From positions 108,036,921-108,100,920 of the forward strand of contig OY294067.1 in the NCBI GenBank assembly GCA_958510875.1: a stretch of DNA of 64,000 nt, in the 5' to 3' direction. The position numbers were made by a program, and so were the translations under genes. Source of the DNA: Endomychus coccineus. Lineage: Eukaryota > Arthropoda > Insecta > Coleoptera > Endomychidae. Below are positions 24,801 through 39,800 of this stretch, piece by piece; within the stretch, counting starts at the first letter, position 1, and every line of letters starts with the position of its first letter. The notes beneath the pieces were generated by a model. It had not been told where the DNA came from, made no database searches, and saw nothing but the letters and a program-made list of their open reading frames with translations.

Positions 24801-27800
24801 AGTTCTGAACTAAATCATCATTACAAAAGATGAGAGATTGTTTTCAAATGTTCGATTACGCATTATACGATCAGCACAAGCGACTGAGAAAATAAAAATC
24901 TCCCTTTATTACGTTTCCAACATTTATATATTGAAAATGTTTGTTTGTTATTAACGTGTAAGTCATGATTTAAATTGATACACAATTATAAATACTACTA
25001 CTTTATTGTTGGATATGTCTACGTTTATCAAACCATTTTATCCTGTCCACTTCTGGAGATAATTAATTAATAACTATAAAAAAGTTCATACTGTGGATAC
25101 ACTATAGATAAGAAATAATAGGCTACTTGGTAGCCGAAAGGTACAGTACTTTAATGGTATTTTTAGTGGGTAAGGGGGATTATTTCTTATCTATAGTATT
25201 AATTAATTAATTATAAATATTTTCTTTTCAATATTCGGTATAACAAACGTGAGGGTATGTTAAAATCTAATTGTATTTACATTTGTTTACGTAAAAAATA
25301 AAGTACAAGGTAACAGACAAGTGTTATATCAACAATAAACAAACAATTAATCGTTATCAAGGCCACTAGCCTGGACCAAATCAGCAATGATTGATGTTAT
25401 TGCGTTTTGAAGTGTTTTAATAAATAAATCCGAGACAGCCTTCAAAAATAATTGCAGATATTTTTGAACTAAACCTATTTTATTGTTTCAAATAATCCAT
25501 TAATTCTTTTAGTGAAAATTGTAATTTGTCAATAAGTTTTCTTGCTTAAATCGACAAATTTTGCAAAAGTATGAGTACATAATTTTGTTAACTTAGTCAT
25601 TTATTATTTATTATTAACCAGTGATGTTAATCCTTATTCTTCTGCATGTTGATCAACTCTGGGCACTTATTACTAATTTTTGTATGTTTTTAACGCCTTT
25701 GAATGACAACTAGGTAAAACGTTTTATGGAAATCGAATATCATCCTTTTTTGTAGCTCCATGTTTCTCCTTCCCATGCTCTTGTCGTTAATTGATCCAAA
25801 CTGACAAATGAAATTTTCTGTACATCTGGTTAATGGTTATTTAGTTTAAAGAATTTAGGTTAAGAATATTAATAGTTTTCATTTGTCCATTGTATTGAAA
25901 TTCGACCGATTAGAAAGTATTGTTGATTATGAAAAGGATTAGTGTGTCTGCCTATGAAACATTAATTCCGAATAGAACTGTTGACATTTTAGATTTAGCT
26001 CGAAATCATATAGTATTCATGCAACAATCCACACTGCTATATGTGTAGTTTCCGTTATTGAAAATATAAATCTTAAAATTCATACACCAGCTTTTAAAGG
26101 AATCTGAAAATAATAACTATAATTAACAACGAAAAAAATTAATATCATGATTCCTGACTGCGTCTTTTGCCTCATAAAATTTAAAATAAGGGGGTCAATG
26201 TTACTCAAGGCACAGCAAAATATTTGCCGCATGTTGCTTATCTTCAAGACCTTCAACTTTAGTTTGATATTAAACTTGACCTTACTCATTAAAAAATGAT
26301 GTGACATATATTATTAGGTCAGATATCATTATTATGTTTGATAAGATTATTGCTAAAAAAAACTGCGTATCAGCTCCACGTGATATATATGATGAAATTT
26401 CAGATTCCTATACAAATCGTTAAGAACAGCTGAAACATGCGGTTGCATTTTCGAATATTTTTGTTATTCAACCTTGATAACTTCCGAAGATAGCAATCGA
26501 TTTTCAGTTTGAAATGTTATTATTGTTTTTGCAATGGATATGCGAATGGTTATCTTTTACATACGTTGCAGCGTTGAATTTACCAGTTTATAATAATCAT
26601 TTCATCAAATTAAGAGAGAAAGATTTACTAGAAATTGCAATTTCCTATGATGAGTTTCCGTCTAGATTTTTCCACGATTCTAATCCCCGAAGTAGGCAAA
26701 TGATTATTGCTCTCCCAATGTTTCAACTGAGCGAATTTATGCTAACATGTCAGAAAAACAATTGACACGTTTCTGGGCCATTGAGTGTTTTGATTAGCAT
26801 AATATTGAACTTTTTGCTTGCTTTGGCTTTTGGTTAGATGTAGTTTGTCTATCAAATCAACAAGTAATTTAACGGCTCTATTTCCAGGGATTAATGTTTG
26901 GTTATGCAACAGATGAAACAGAAGAATGTATGCCACTTACAGTGGTGTTGGCACACAAATTAAACTACATGATTGCTAAACTTCGAAGAAATGGAGATCT
27001 ACCATGGGCTCGTCCTGATTCCAAAACACAAGTAAGTTTAGCACAACAGTATTACTAGAAAGCTATAAGCGATGTAATCTGGTGGGTAAAGATTGAATAA
27101 CCTAAAACAGCCACTCAACGACTCTTTAGTCTTAGCATTCACTAAGTCTGGAGTCATATTTCATATGTTCCAACTATTTTAGGAAATCATACTCCTCATG
27201 TTACAATAAATTGATGCGCAAAATATTTAAAATGACACCCGCAACAATTTCGTTACCTTTGCCTCAATTATCCAGCAGACCTCACGGAAATTGTCTAGTA
27301 GACTTACAGTAAAAAACCTTGTAACATTAAAAGTTTCAACTATCTGAATGTACAGTATTGTACCCATGGAAATGAGAAGAATACACAACAATTTATGAGA
27401 CAAAAATTAAGACTGACCTATATCCTGGCAGATACTACCTGAGAAGATAAACAATTTTATCTCTGAAGTAAGGTTAACAATTCAACTAGAAATTAGAATA
27501 CTGATATAATTACCTTTGTAACATAGTTCATTCCTTTCCAAAACAGCTATCAATATCAAAATTCCTTTTACTATTTGGTATCCAATTCACAGTGTATATA
27601 AATTTGGGTTATAGTCCCTTTACGGTAACACCAATCATCCGAAATCCACAATTATCATCCAAAATGACGAGTGATGTTCTTGATTCCAACGGAAGGAAAA
27701 TCCCAGAATTCCGGTATTAAAACATAAGTTTACACAACCCTTACCGTTGGATATCCCAAAAATATAGGAACGGGACCTCGCACCAGCAAAGATCTAACGG

Positions 27801-30800
27801 GAGTGACCCCATCGACGGTCTCTTAATATCCAGAGCAACGTCACAAAACATTTTGGAAATAGACGTAGGAATCAAACTCTCGCCATCAGCACAGCACTAA
27901 CCGCGACTCTGATAATATACTGTGTATCACAGATGTCACTGGAGTCAATAGCTCTGTCGCTTGGTAATCTATTTGAAGTATTCAAATACTGAAACTAATT
28001 CACACAGATTATATTTATTATCAAAGGGTTCTTATATAAAAATTATGTAATAATTTTTATTTGGCAACTAAAAATAATGAGCATATATCTTAAATAATTT
28101 TGAGTGTAATTTATACAAATCAAAAAGATAATAATAATAATATTTTTAAATATAATTTTTTTTGGCTACAAAAAAGTAATGGGCCTATATCTTAATCAAA
28201 TTTGACTGTAATTTATACAGAAGAAAAAGACATGGTAATATTTATCATTTTTCATTTCTTACCGCCATTTTCAGGTCGCCATCTTGAACAAAAAATATTG
28301 AATTTTGAAGAGGAATTGACAGTTCTTCAAATTTTAATTTAAATTGTTTATTGGTCCACTATAAATAATGAACAATTACCATTATCCACTAAAAATACTG
28401 TCAAAGTACTGAGGACCTTTTAGCTAGCAAGTAGCCATCACCAGAGTAAAGCAAATTATAATTCAAAATGTGCCTGTTTAAATACTATTCGGGGTTAATA
28501 ATGCAAACAACTGATCTACTGATTCGTACGTTTCGTGAAAAGTTACAATGATGCATTTCTATGTATTTGCTACTCTTGAGGTAACATGATGATACAACAA
28601 CATTCTGAGTACTTTTCATGGAAAACAATGCGTTTCTAAATCAGGTTCCACTTTAAATAGATATTGCCTGGCATCGAGAAACCCGAACAGTTTGAGTTTG
28701 ACAAATTTAACAACGTTGAGATACGTTGTATTTCAAGAGGATACATATTTTCTATAGTTGTGAATTTCAATTAGGATAATTTCATATCACAAACTAGAGG
28801 GTGAGACGATATAATTTTTAGATACGCTATATATATTAACAGTATCTATTTATTCTTTAATTATTTTCCTGATAGTTTAACAAAAATATATTAATTGTAA
28901 ATATTCATTCTGAAACAAACAAGAGTATTGTCCTTAGATGATCAGGTCATAATATGGATAAAGAAAGATTTATATCTGCTGTAAATATGATAGTTTGTAT
29001 TATTGACACATAAAGTTTAAAAGCTCATAATCTCCATGCAGTAATCATAGAAAGTTTCAGTGAAAACACGCTTGTTTTCTAGCAAATGGTGGGAGAACTT
29101 ACATTAAGTGGTGGAGCGTGCCATCATTTAGATTAGAGCGAATGAACAAAGCAGCTTAACGTAAAGAGTGAATCATTAAAGTGGTTATTTTGTGTTAATG
29201 TTAGTTCCAGATTGATCAGTTTATAGCTAAACTCTCCTGTTAAGTTTGATGATCTTGAAGCAAGGAATAAAATGATGTTTCAAATGATAGAATAACTTAA
29301 CAAAAATTATTTGTTATAGAATATAGAAATGAAGGATAAATTGTGTGAAGCACATCAGCTGCAGCATGACGTATTTAAATTCCTTCAAGTAAAATAATAA
29401 AATAAATTTTGTTTGAAAAATTTCCTGCATTTGAAAATCTATTGAATAAAGCCAATACATATTTGTGACATACGAATGACTGAGAAGTACAATAACTAAT
29501 TAACATTCAAAATTTCTATTTGTTATAGAATATAGAAATGAAGGATAAATTGTGTGAAGCACATCAGCTCCAGCATGACGTATTTAAATTCCTTCAAGTA
29601 AAATAAATTTTGTTTGAAAAATTTCCTGCATTTGAAAATCTATTGAATAAAGCCAATACATACTTGTGACATACGAATGACTGAGAAGTACAATAACTAA
29701 TTAACATTCAAAATTTCTATCTCTCCGACTATTGGTAATTTTAAATGAACTGTGGTCAATCGAAATCGAATATCTTTCGGACACTTCGACGGGTCAAATG
29801 TATGATTGTAGGAACAGAACGGGGTCGTTGATGACTTAAGAAATGAACGTGCATTCATAAGGCCCAGGCAATAAAGTCGGGGTGTAGACAAAAGAACGTC
29901 AATTTATTGAAACACGGTCAGGAAGTTCGTCGCGTTGGAATATCTGGCAAAGACAGATATTTTGACTGTACGACATGTCACACTTATACTGATTATAGCC
30001 TCGCATAATCGTACTAGAATCCACATCGCGCAAATTAATGGTCATAACGCGCAATTTGTGACCCCCGACAAGTATCGGAGTCGCGGCTTGTCGACATTTC
30101 GTGCCTACAGGAACCCTGTACCGAAGAACGAGTGGGGGGGGGTCACTCATGGGTTTGGAATCACAAGTGCGCGCGCCATGTGGGTATCAACTCATTATAT
30201 TCTTCAATTATTGTTCTTAATCCCGACATGGATAGATATATTGTTCCTTAAGCAGTTCTCAGATACTCACATGAGTGGGTTCACTTCATGACCTATGCAC
30301 CGCACTTGGCAATAAACATATTGCCATCTGTGCGAACGCCAAGTCTCATTTATGGTACTCTGGGGAGCTAGATGATCGTGGAATGTCCGTTGAGGCCTTC
30401 TTTGGCATTCACGACTTACATGTTCCTAAGGCGCCCAATTAGTCCTTCACATTCAGTACTGTAAACGGCTCTAGCAACGTCGATCTCACTCTCCTCAGGA
30501 GGATTGCTGAGATACTTCTCCTGGGTTGTGCTTGAGCATCTTGTGAACAGTGATCGTAGGATTATTTCATGCTAGAAGAGGAAGCGGACGACGAAGCATA
30601 ACCTCCAAGATTCAAAATCAACATCTCTAATCATGATCGTCTGATGGACAGGACCATCCTCCTCATGGACGACCTTAGCGGGCTCCTCTCGAGACACAGC
30701 AATGATTCAATAGACGAACGCATCAACTCTCTATCATGGAGAGATGTCTTCAAAAAATAAAACCTTCATCAACATCTAACCCGTGGTGGAGTCATGGTTT

Positions 30801-33800
30801 GGGAAGGCAAAAATTGACGTAAATACCAACGTGAGAATGCCCCAACTGTTCGAGAAGTACTCAGGCTCCGCTACCTGTCTCTGTTTGCAGAATATGCCAT
30901 CCGTCAGGCCAAAATTGAATCTTGGAGGAATTCTGTCGAAGGTGACCTGGGAAGGCCCTCATGGTGGTGTGTTTACAAGCTCTCCAGCAAAAAGCTTAAA
31001 CTTCCGCACACCTAGTTTACTACTGCCAGAGAGGACATCTCTTACACCATCGACCACGGCGATAAGCTAAAGCTGGTACTCCATAACTTCTGATGATGCT
31101 ACGGAGGACATTCCAACGCACATCCTACTCTGTGAAAGGGATCTGACGACAACTGGCAGCATGTAGGTCGATTCCATCTTCAGTATTGCTGATGTTCGAA
31201 AGTGTGTCCGGGAACTCCCTAATATACAAGCCCCAGGGGCGGACCATATACCTGGAACAATCATTAAAATAATCTGTCCTGCCATCAAAATTTCCTACTC
31301 GACTTGTACAATGACTGCTTAAGTTTCGGATATTTTCCGTCGAGCTGGAAACATGGCATCCTAAGAACAATCCTGAGGCCCCTGATAATGATCCTTCAGA
31401 ATTCAAATCTTTGCATCCTTTTATGCTTTTTCCAGAGTTTGGCAAACTCTTGGAGCGTCTAATCCTTGCGACAATATAATGGCATATCCCTGAGCACAGT
31501 CTTCTAGGTTAGAGGCAGTTTGGTTTCCGGAGAGACAAGAGCACCATTGATGCGGTCCTACATCTGACCAACTCGATCAAAAATTGTGCCAGTAAGTATC
31601 TGTGGTGGCCGACTGCTATTAATGCTCTAGACCTTGAAGAGATTCTCCATAAGGTCCTTACTCTCACTAAAGACTACCTCTCTGATCGCTCAGTGGAATA
31701 TGCCTCACTTCATCTAAGGACTAGGCCGCTCTCCAAGGACTGCCGCAAGGCTCATTAATAGGACCAACTTTTTGAAACGTTGTCGACATGTTCTTGGAAT
31801 AGGAACCACCTGGGATGCCTAAGCAGATGACATGGTTGCAATGATGTTCGCTGATTCTCGGCTTGAGCTAGAACGGCTTGGAGGTGAATGCTTACTTTTG
31901 ATCTAGGCGTAGGCCTCTGACAACAAGCTTTCTATATCTGTCGACAAGACAGAATACATTCTCTTTGGAGCTGGACTCGCCAGAGACACACTCTTAAGTT
32001 TGAAGGCAGAAACATTCGTAGGGCAAAGGAATTGAAGCATCTCGGCATCGTCACAGACCAAAAACTTCACTTCGGAGCGCATATTGCATATACAGGTGTC
32101 CTCGAACTGCGTGGCAAAAATAAAACCGAAGATTCTTTGATTCGAAAAAAATTTGATGAGCCTTTTTACTTTTGCCTCAAGTGTCTTGTTTACCCGGTAG
32201 AAGGCTTCAAAATTGCAAAAATAATTTTGTTTTTTCGGTATAACTTGAGGACGTGATGAAGAACTTTTACAATATTTGGCAGGTGAGTTACTGTCAATAA
32301 TGGCCATTTTTGAGAGTGGAGCACAGAGCCTTAGAGACCATAGAAATGGCTCAAACTTGAGGATGTAACGGGAAAAGTGTCCAGAACATTTTTGTGGTCA
32401 ATGTAATTCACTCGATATTTTTTATGTAGATAGCTTATCTAATTTGAAAACTTTTCTTACTCTTAGAAAATTTTGATAAAATCAACGGATTAGCTTGAAA
32501 AATTAATTTGAGTCTGCAATTTTGGCTTACTAATTTTACTTGATTAAAATACCTTAGTTGCCTTTGCTTTTCTAATGTCATTTTGGCATTTGAAGAATTT
32601 ATTCTCAAAACTGTCAGTTTTTACTTTGCTTTCCGTAAAAATTTTATAAAATTATGGTTCAAAATTTCACTTTATAAAATTATGGCTCAAAATTTCACTA
32701 ACACTGAAATGGTTGATATGTTATTGATTTATGGACTTTGTCGTTGCAATGGCCGGAGAAGGGAAAGATATCCGCATCGCAGAATTCTAAATCGGCAAAC
32801 CTTCGCGAAACTGGCAAATTTGAAGCAAATCGCAGAGAAACTGGACCCAGACGGACAAGAAGGACGTTAGAGCTCGAAGAAGCGATACTGGAAGCGGTTG
32901 AAACTGAACCTGGGATAAGCCACTACGTTTGGGAATTCGTATTGGAGCCTCAAAATCATTAGTTCATAATGTACTGAAAGAAGAACTGTTGTATCCCTAT
33001 CATATTAAGACAGTTCAAGACTTATTGCCCATGGATCCAGGTCATCGGCTAGATTTCTGTCTTTTTTGTCCAAAGACAAAACGCAAACCCCAATTTTTGT
33101 AGAAGACTTCTGTTCACGGACGAAGATACTTTCACGAGATGTGCTCTTTTTATCCTCCATAATGAACATTTTTATGCTGATGAAAATCCTCATGAAACGG
33201 AAGTTACATATTTTCAGAATCAAACTAAAATCAATGTTTGGGTTGGAATTGTGGATAACTTTATTATTGGCCCTACCGTTATACCCGATCGATTGAACGG
33301 GGAGAACTACTTGAACTTTTTGGAACAAAGGCTACTTGAACTGTTGGAAGACTTGCCCTTACACATTCGTCGTGGCCTGGTTTATCCATGATAGTGCACC
33401 TCCTCATTTCACATTAGCTGTGAGGCGACATTTGAATGCGGAATATCCAGATCGCTGGATAGGTAGAGGACACGATGCACCAGTGAACTGGCCGGCCCGC
33501 TCCCCTGATTTGACGCCCTGCGACTTCTTTCTATGGGGCGCTTTGAAGTCGAAAGTTTATGTAGCTCCAGTAAAAACGAATTAATTTGTATATTCAGGAA
33601 AATGGGCAACATTTCAAACAATTGATGCCTTAGCGATTTCCCAAAAAGTTTTGTTGTTTCTTTTAATTTAGCATTTGTTTTTCCTAAATAATCACATCGT
33701 TTCCCCATTTCTATTGTTTTTATTATTCGTGTTTTACCGAGATATGAACCATTTCAGTGTTAATGAAATTTTGAGCCATAATTTTATAAAATTTTTACGG

Positions 33801-36800
33801 AAAGCAAAGTAAAAACTGACAGTTTTGAGAATAAATTCTCCAAATGCCAAAATGACATTAGAAAAGCAAAGGCAACTAAGGTATTTTAATCAAGTAAAAT
33901 TAGTAAGCCAAAATTGCAGAAACTCGAAAATTATTTTTTTCAAGCTAATCCGTTGATTTTATCAAAATTTTCTAAGAGTAAGAAAAGTTTTCAAATTAGA
34001 TAAGCTATCTACATAAAAAATATCGAGTGAATTACATTGACCACAAAAAAGTTCTGGACACTTCCCGTTACATCCTCAAGTTTGAGCCATTTCTATGGTC
34101 TCTAAGGCTCTATGCTCCGCTCTCAAAAACGGCTATTATTGACAGTAACTCACCTGCCAAATATTGTAAAAGTCCTTCATCACGTTCTCAAGTTATACCG
34201 AAAAAACAAAATTATTTTTGCAACTTTGAAGCCCTCTACCGGCTAAACAAGACACTTGAGGCAAAAGTAAAAAGGCTCAGCAAATTTTTTTCGAATCAAA
34301 GAATCTTCGGTTTTATTTTTGTCACGCAGTTCGAGGACACCCTGTATATCTGCTAAAGTAAAATCCATATTCTAGGCTCTGAGACGGCACATATGGCAAT
34401 ATCTCAAATTCTCTAAGGATCATCAACCACCGGCCCATCGGGCCTTTCGCGAGATATGGAATATAGGTGTGGGGCCACAGAATTCATTTGGTCAAAAATG
34501 CTGGATTCTGCCCAACTGTCTGCGCGTGGGTCCTAGCTAAGGAAACGTCATTCCATTTTCATCTATCGAGCTCTTCTCTATGGCATCAGCCAAGAAGTTT
34601 GGAACCTGCATACACATTGGTAACTTTCTGTCTGCCTGAGTTTCTGTTCTGGTTGGACTTCACTCGTCAACTCCGGGCTGTCACTCTTACACTGGCAAGT
34701 TCTCAGAGACAACTCTGAGGGCAGGGTGACACATTCCTTCATCCCTGTCATCGAGGAATGGCTTCCAATAGCTACACCGTTGCCTACCCGCGAGAATAGA
34801 GCGATTTTACACTTTCTAAGCGGACATGGCAATTTTAGAAGTCATCTCTTCAAGATCGATAAGTTCCGGGATGGTGAATGCGCTCAGTGTCTCGTCTTCG
34901 ACGACTCCTTCCACAGGGTCTTTCCTGTCGTAACTTTGATGTTGTTAGAGCAGAACTTGTAGACGCACTTGGTTGGTTCCCCAATCGTGAGCAGGATCTA
35001 CCTCGGTTAATAGAGCATCTCTAAAAATATCAGGGATTCCTTGGTGCTTTCGCCCACCTTAAATCCAGCATTCTTCTGCCGACTAGTGCTTACATTGTTA
35101 TAATTTTTCCTCAATCTTCTATGTCAGACGGTTTAATGCGACGGTCACTAGTTATACTAAGGTAAATGTTAGTGATGTCCGTGTACCTATTTTTCGAAAG
35201 TGATTTTATTTTATGTTATATGTTATTTCAGACACGCTTTAGATTTTGCCAAACGACATCAGAATAGCAGGTAAGATGACTTGTACAGCAAGTCATAACT
35301 TGTGGAGATTAATAAGTATTTTAAACGTGAATTCATCATTAGCGTCGGTACAATTTCAAAGTGGACGGGTTTCAATTGTATGGCCGTGGCGCACTCAATT
35401 GCCACTACAGCCAAATCATCAACGCTCAGAGACATCTTCTTTTCACCACAGCAGCTACGCGATTAAATTTATGTGTCAGTAAGCAAAACTAACTCGTTAT
35501 TGCCTGCACGTTCATGTATTAAGTCATCAACCAGTGTGTAGCAGCAGCCAAATAAAAGACGTTAAATTGTACTCTGTGTTAAATTGCAAAATATCACTTA
35601 AATCTTGAAATTATAATTTCGGCCACCTCTGCGGGTTAAATATATCCGTGTGATATATATTTATAACTTTTGTCATTACGGTGCAATAAAATACTATACT
35701 TCCATTCGAAAAACTAAAGATTTATGTCAGAAATACCGTTTGCAACGAGGCTGTTGCCCAAAATAACCAGTTCCTATTTTCACTACTTTGCACTACAGAT
35801 TTGCAAAAATTCATCGTTTCGGCAGTTTGTACCAGAGAGATGTAAGGATAGAGTGCGCTAGCGCAATGAATGCATTCTTAAATAAATGACCGAGGTTAAG
35901 CTACGAGATTCATCCCCTCTTCTTACCAGAGAGATCTCTCTGCTTCTTAGTGAATTTCAACCCACGCTCGCGCGACTCGTTATATTCAGTGGTTTTATCA
36001 TAAAAACGGGTTCTCATTGTGTTTTATGTACGGTCGTACATACAGGTCTGGGAACTCTATGTTTGACATGAGTCTCTTACATGTCGCCAAACTCGTAGTC
36101 CCTCGCTCAGCCGCCAGCTAGCGCTTGGATCGCTATTACATTATTGAGTAAAATAATTTTTCTCGTAAAGCAATATTTACTATTCTGATTTGAGAGAGGA
36201 ATAGAACTGTTATTCTTGTCAAAATATATTACTCACCTTAAAAATAACTTCCCCTTTTTCGCTATACATAACGCACACATAAAAGACCTCGTTAAAACGA
36301 TTTCTATCCGGAATCGCAAGCATCCACTTTTTTCGCCTTTCGGCACTTTAAAAACAGAAGTTTTTTGCTTTACACTTTTGTACCCCGTTTTGCATTTCGG
36401 CACAATGCACGGTTTCGTCATTTTTTTCTAAAAACGTCGGTATTCGTTGTGTTTACAAGTCAGCAATGACAGTTGCCAGAGAACACGGTCGTATGCGTGC
36501 CAGAGATCATTCCTCGACTCATGCGCCACCCTTTTGGTACTATGCAACAGATGGCGCTTAGCGGACTTACTTCTCACATAGGAAACAGCCTCGAGTTCCC
36601 AGACCTGTATATACGACCGTGGTTTTATGCAACTATAAGCATAAATGTTACATTAAAATTTTATTCAAATACATAATGTATTTTATATTGACACCTGCTG
36701 TCTGGTTGATTTTAGAAATTATTCACGCTAACATATCCTTGTTTCATATCAGCTGTCACTTTAAGTATCAAAATTTGCCACAGAGTGATACAAATAGACA

Positions 36801-39800
36801 CATCGATGACGACACTTGCATATTACAACGAAAATTCCGGAGACATCTGCCTGATGAATATATGCGTGTGACTTATATTTGTAACCAGGAAAACACTTGT
36901 AATTATGGTTCGATACAATACTATAATTCGATTTGAACAAACTAAAGATGGATGACAAAAATGCCAATTTGAACGAGGTTACCCCTACCATAAACAATAC
37001 AGTTCCTATTTTCACCACTTTTGAGCGATTTCCAGAATGTCAAATCCATACGACCAATAGGAACGGCGCAATCGTCTCAGCAATTAAAAAAAAGCAGACA
37101 TCCCAAAAATGGTGTAGATCGATTCTGAAAGGCTCAAAACGAATATTTTCGTGAAAATCCGAGACAATTTTTTGCAACGATTGATTACGATACCTATTTA
37201 TGTATAGTGAGGAAAATAATAATGAGAATTACTTGGAAGAAATCAATAAATATAATTTTTCAAATCAATATTGTAATTCAAAAAGCTAATGTTTTCTATT
37301 TTTTTTTTCAGGTAACTTGCGAATATGTATCTAAACATGGCGCCTGTATACCTTTGAGGGTTCACACTGTCGTTGTATCTGTACAACACAGCGAAGACAT
37401 ATCCTTAGAAAAATTGAGAGAAGAAATAATGACTAAAGTAATAAAAGAAGTAATTCCAGAGAAATATCTCACAGAAGATACTGTAGTACACATAAATCCA
37501 TGTGGTTTGTTCAACATTGGTGGTCCACAGGTATTTATTTGTTTTATATACTCTCATTGATATTCATCAATTTTGTCTGATTCAATTACCAACAACAGAT
37601 CATCTTATTTTCGACATACATATTTTTTCTCAATGTTTAACATAAAAATAACATTCCTGTACCAATTTAAGTAGTTTTCCTTATAATAATCGTTAACGGT
37701 TACCACAATGTCACAACATGTAGGTAAAATAACGTAGTTTGGAATTCCTCAACCAGTCAATAGGTCTAGTTTCCTCGAGATTAATTTTAAAGAAACAATT
37801 ATTGCTTCAAATTTTGGAGATTGCTTCTCTGACGACATGCAAGATTGAGAAAAAAATTGGTCGACTCCGTGAGTTTCATATGCTTACAGGGAGGAGAATG
37901 AGCCGCAAACCTGAATGATGAGATGAGACAAAAGCTAAAATAATGTGTAGATTAATACTTCTTACTGATTCGTATCTTTCATGAAAAGTTACAATGATGC
38001 ATTTCTTTGTATTTGCTACTCTTGAGGTAACATGATGATACACAACATTCTGAGTACTTTTCATGGAAAACAATGCGTTTTGAAAGCGGTGAATCAATTT
38101 TAACATACAGATTGAATTTAAGTCAGAGTTGTGTAGTGATTTAATAAGTGCGAGCGAGATGCTTTAAATTTGTTAAGTGATTTGCGGGGTAATGGGATAC
38201 ATACGTGTTGAGTTTGTCAGACACCAATTGAAATTTGATTCACAAGATGAGGGTTATTGACTTTCAACAGAACAAATTCATTTTATAGATAAATTGAATT
38301 TGTTCTGTTGTTCTTTATGCGACTGGTTGCAGCATGAAGATAATTTCTAATATGTTTGAGATATGTCATGAGCCTTGTAAAATTAAATATTTATTTTGCA
38401 CCAGACTAAAAATTTGTTTAATAAAATAGAATGCTGGGACAAACTAATTCAGCGATAAAAGTAATGAAGCTATCCCAAACAATATAAATGTAACTGCCAT
38501 TGCATAATAGCCTATCATATAACATTTATTATTATTATGATGATAAAACTTCAGAGCATAGTAATTATAGTTAAAATAGTCTAGGAGCCAGAGCGATATT
38601 GATGGTCTGAACATTAACCCTATGGCACTATGGTTTATCGTTAGGACGGTTCAATGACCAATTCTTCTCACAGACCGAATTTTCGCCGGCTGCTAGATCC
38701 CGAGATACTGTCTCCGCAAATTGTTTATTTTTTGACTGGTGGTTAACCCTTTTCAAGTTGCGGTTACTTGAAAAGCATACCATTCTTCACTTCCACCATG
38801 TGCCATCATTTTTTATCGTGTCCGTTCATCAGGCTGACTAGTTAAAATGGACTGCAAATTAACCCTCCCAAACCTGGTGGAAAATGTTCATTGGTGTTGG
38901 CAATTGTTAAGATACCCTATGCCATCAAAAGTTATCGGTCCATTTCCGAGCAATTGGCCATTATTTGAACCAAAAATTTTTTTTTCTTTGTGACGCTAAA
39001 CCTTGCGCATTACAAGGTAACATGATGACACCATGTTAAATTACTTTATTGGAGGTCAAATAAAGATTTAAAATTATTGCCATCGCTACTTGCCTATTTC
39101 AACCCCCAAAAATATGAATAACATGGATAATGTGGCCAATTTCATGATAAATTAGTCAATTATATGATAATATATGGTGGAAGCGTATAAGAATGGCATG
39201 CTTTTCAAGTAACCGCAACTTGAAAAGGGTTAACCTCCAGTCAAAAAATAAACAATTTGCGGAGGCTGTATCTCGAGATCTAGCAGCCGGCGAGAATTCG
39301 GTCTGTGAGATGAATTGGTCATTGAACCGTTCTCTAACGATAAGCCGTAGTGCCATCGGGTTAATGTTCAGACCATTATTATCATCGCTCTGGCTCCTAG
39401 ACTATAATCACATAATCGATATACTCAGTATTTGAATGATTTTCCGTTCTCTCACACCCACCAAGCTTGAGTCTGATTATGTATTCCTCCAAAGAACATT
39501 AAAACTAAGTTTGATTCAAAAATGTCCGTTTTCTTATATTTTCAAAAACACCGCCAACTATTTTGCAAAATTTCGAATAAGTCGATAATTACAATATCCC
39601 AAAATGCAGTGTCGCAATGTTGACTTGAGTCCAGTTACATTAATTTCCATCAATTTTGTTTGGCTATGTTCCCCAAGGCTTAGTGTTCTCGACTCGCCGA
39701 AGATGAGATCCAGATGTCATAATAGTTTCGATTATTTTTCTTCCGATGATCCCATCATTATTAAATAGTACTCGAAATATTCATCAAAACAATTTGCACT

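Larger units (their letters stand above)
23714..26887 (+). other. Sam-S: Sam-S intron before exon 5
   Basis: 3.2 kb. It contains a deleted mariner at 24171-24792 and an inverted-repeat fragment at 25075-25205. The remaining AT-rich sequence shows nothing that I recognise. Confidence 0.7.
30287..35040 (+). mobile_element. Decayed R1-like non-LTR retrotransposon, interrupted
   Basis: Read in changing + frames, the order is that of a LINE second ORF. An apurinic-type endonuclease is at about 30290-30500 ([42 protein letters not shown]). A linker with PWW lies at about 30780. The reverse transcriptase start is at about 31390-31460 ([13 protein letters not shown]), then [18 protein letters not shown] (about 31528-31580), a degraded catalytic region (about 31780-31860) and [17 protein letters not shown] (about 32034-32088). 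After the nested element, the C-terminus follows at about 34354-34970 with [20 protein letters not shown]. Dozens of stops make it inactive. Clade assignment (R1/TRAS-like) is from motif style only. Confidence 0.8.
27032..37311 (+). other. Sam-S: Sam-S intron before exon 6
   Basis: The largest intron, 10.3 kb. 27032-28340 shows nothing recognisable apart from a loose ~110-bp duplication at about 28061-28240. After that come repeat families, a tandem duplication, the LINE with its nested mariner relative (about 30287-35040) and the THAP element (36043-36607), each listed separately. Confidence 0.7.

Noticed and set aside
29697..30150. Two - strand frames just before the LINE, considered as a further coding part
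   Set aside because: Their orientation is opposite to the LINE, and I could not match them to any family with confidence. They might be a rearranged 5' fragment, but that is not supported.
38600..39435. Open frames of 66-80 codons on both strands
   Set aside because: They lie in the arms of the foldback 38577-39404 and are reverse complements of each other.
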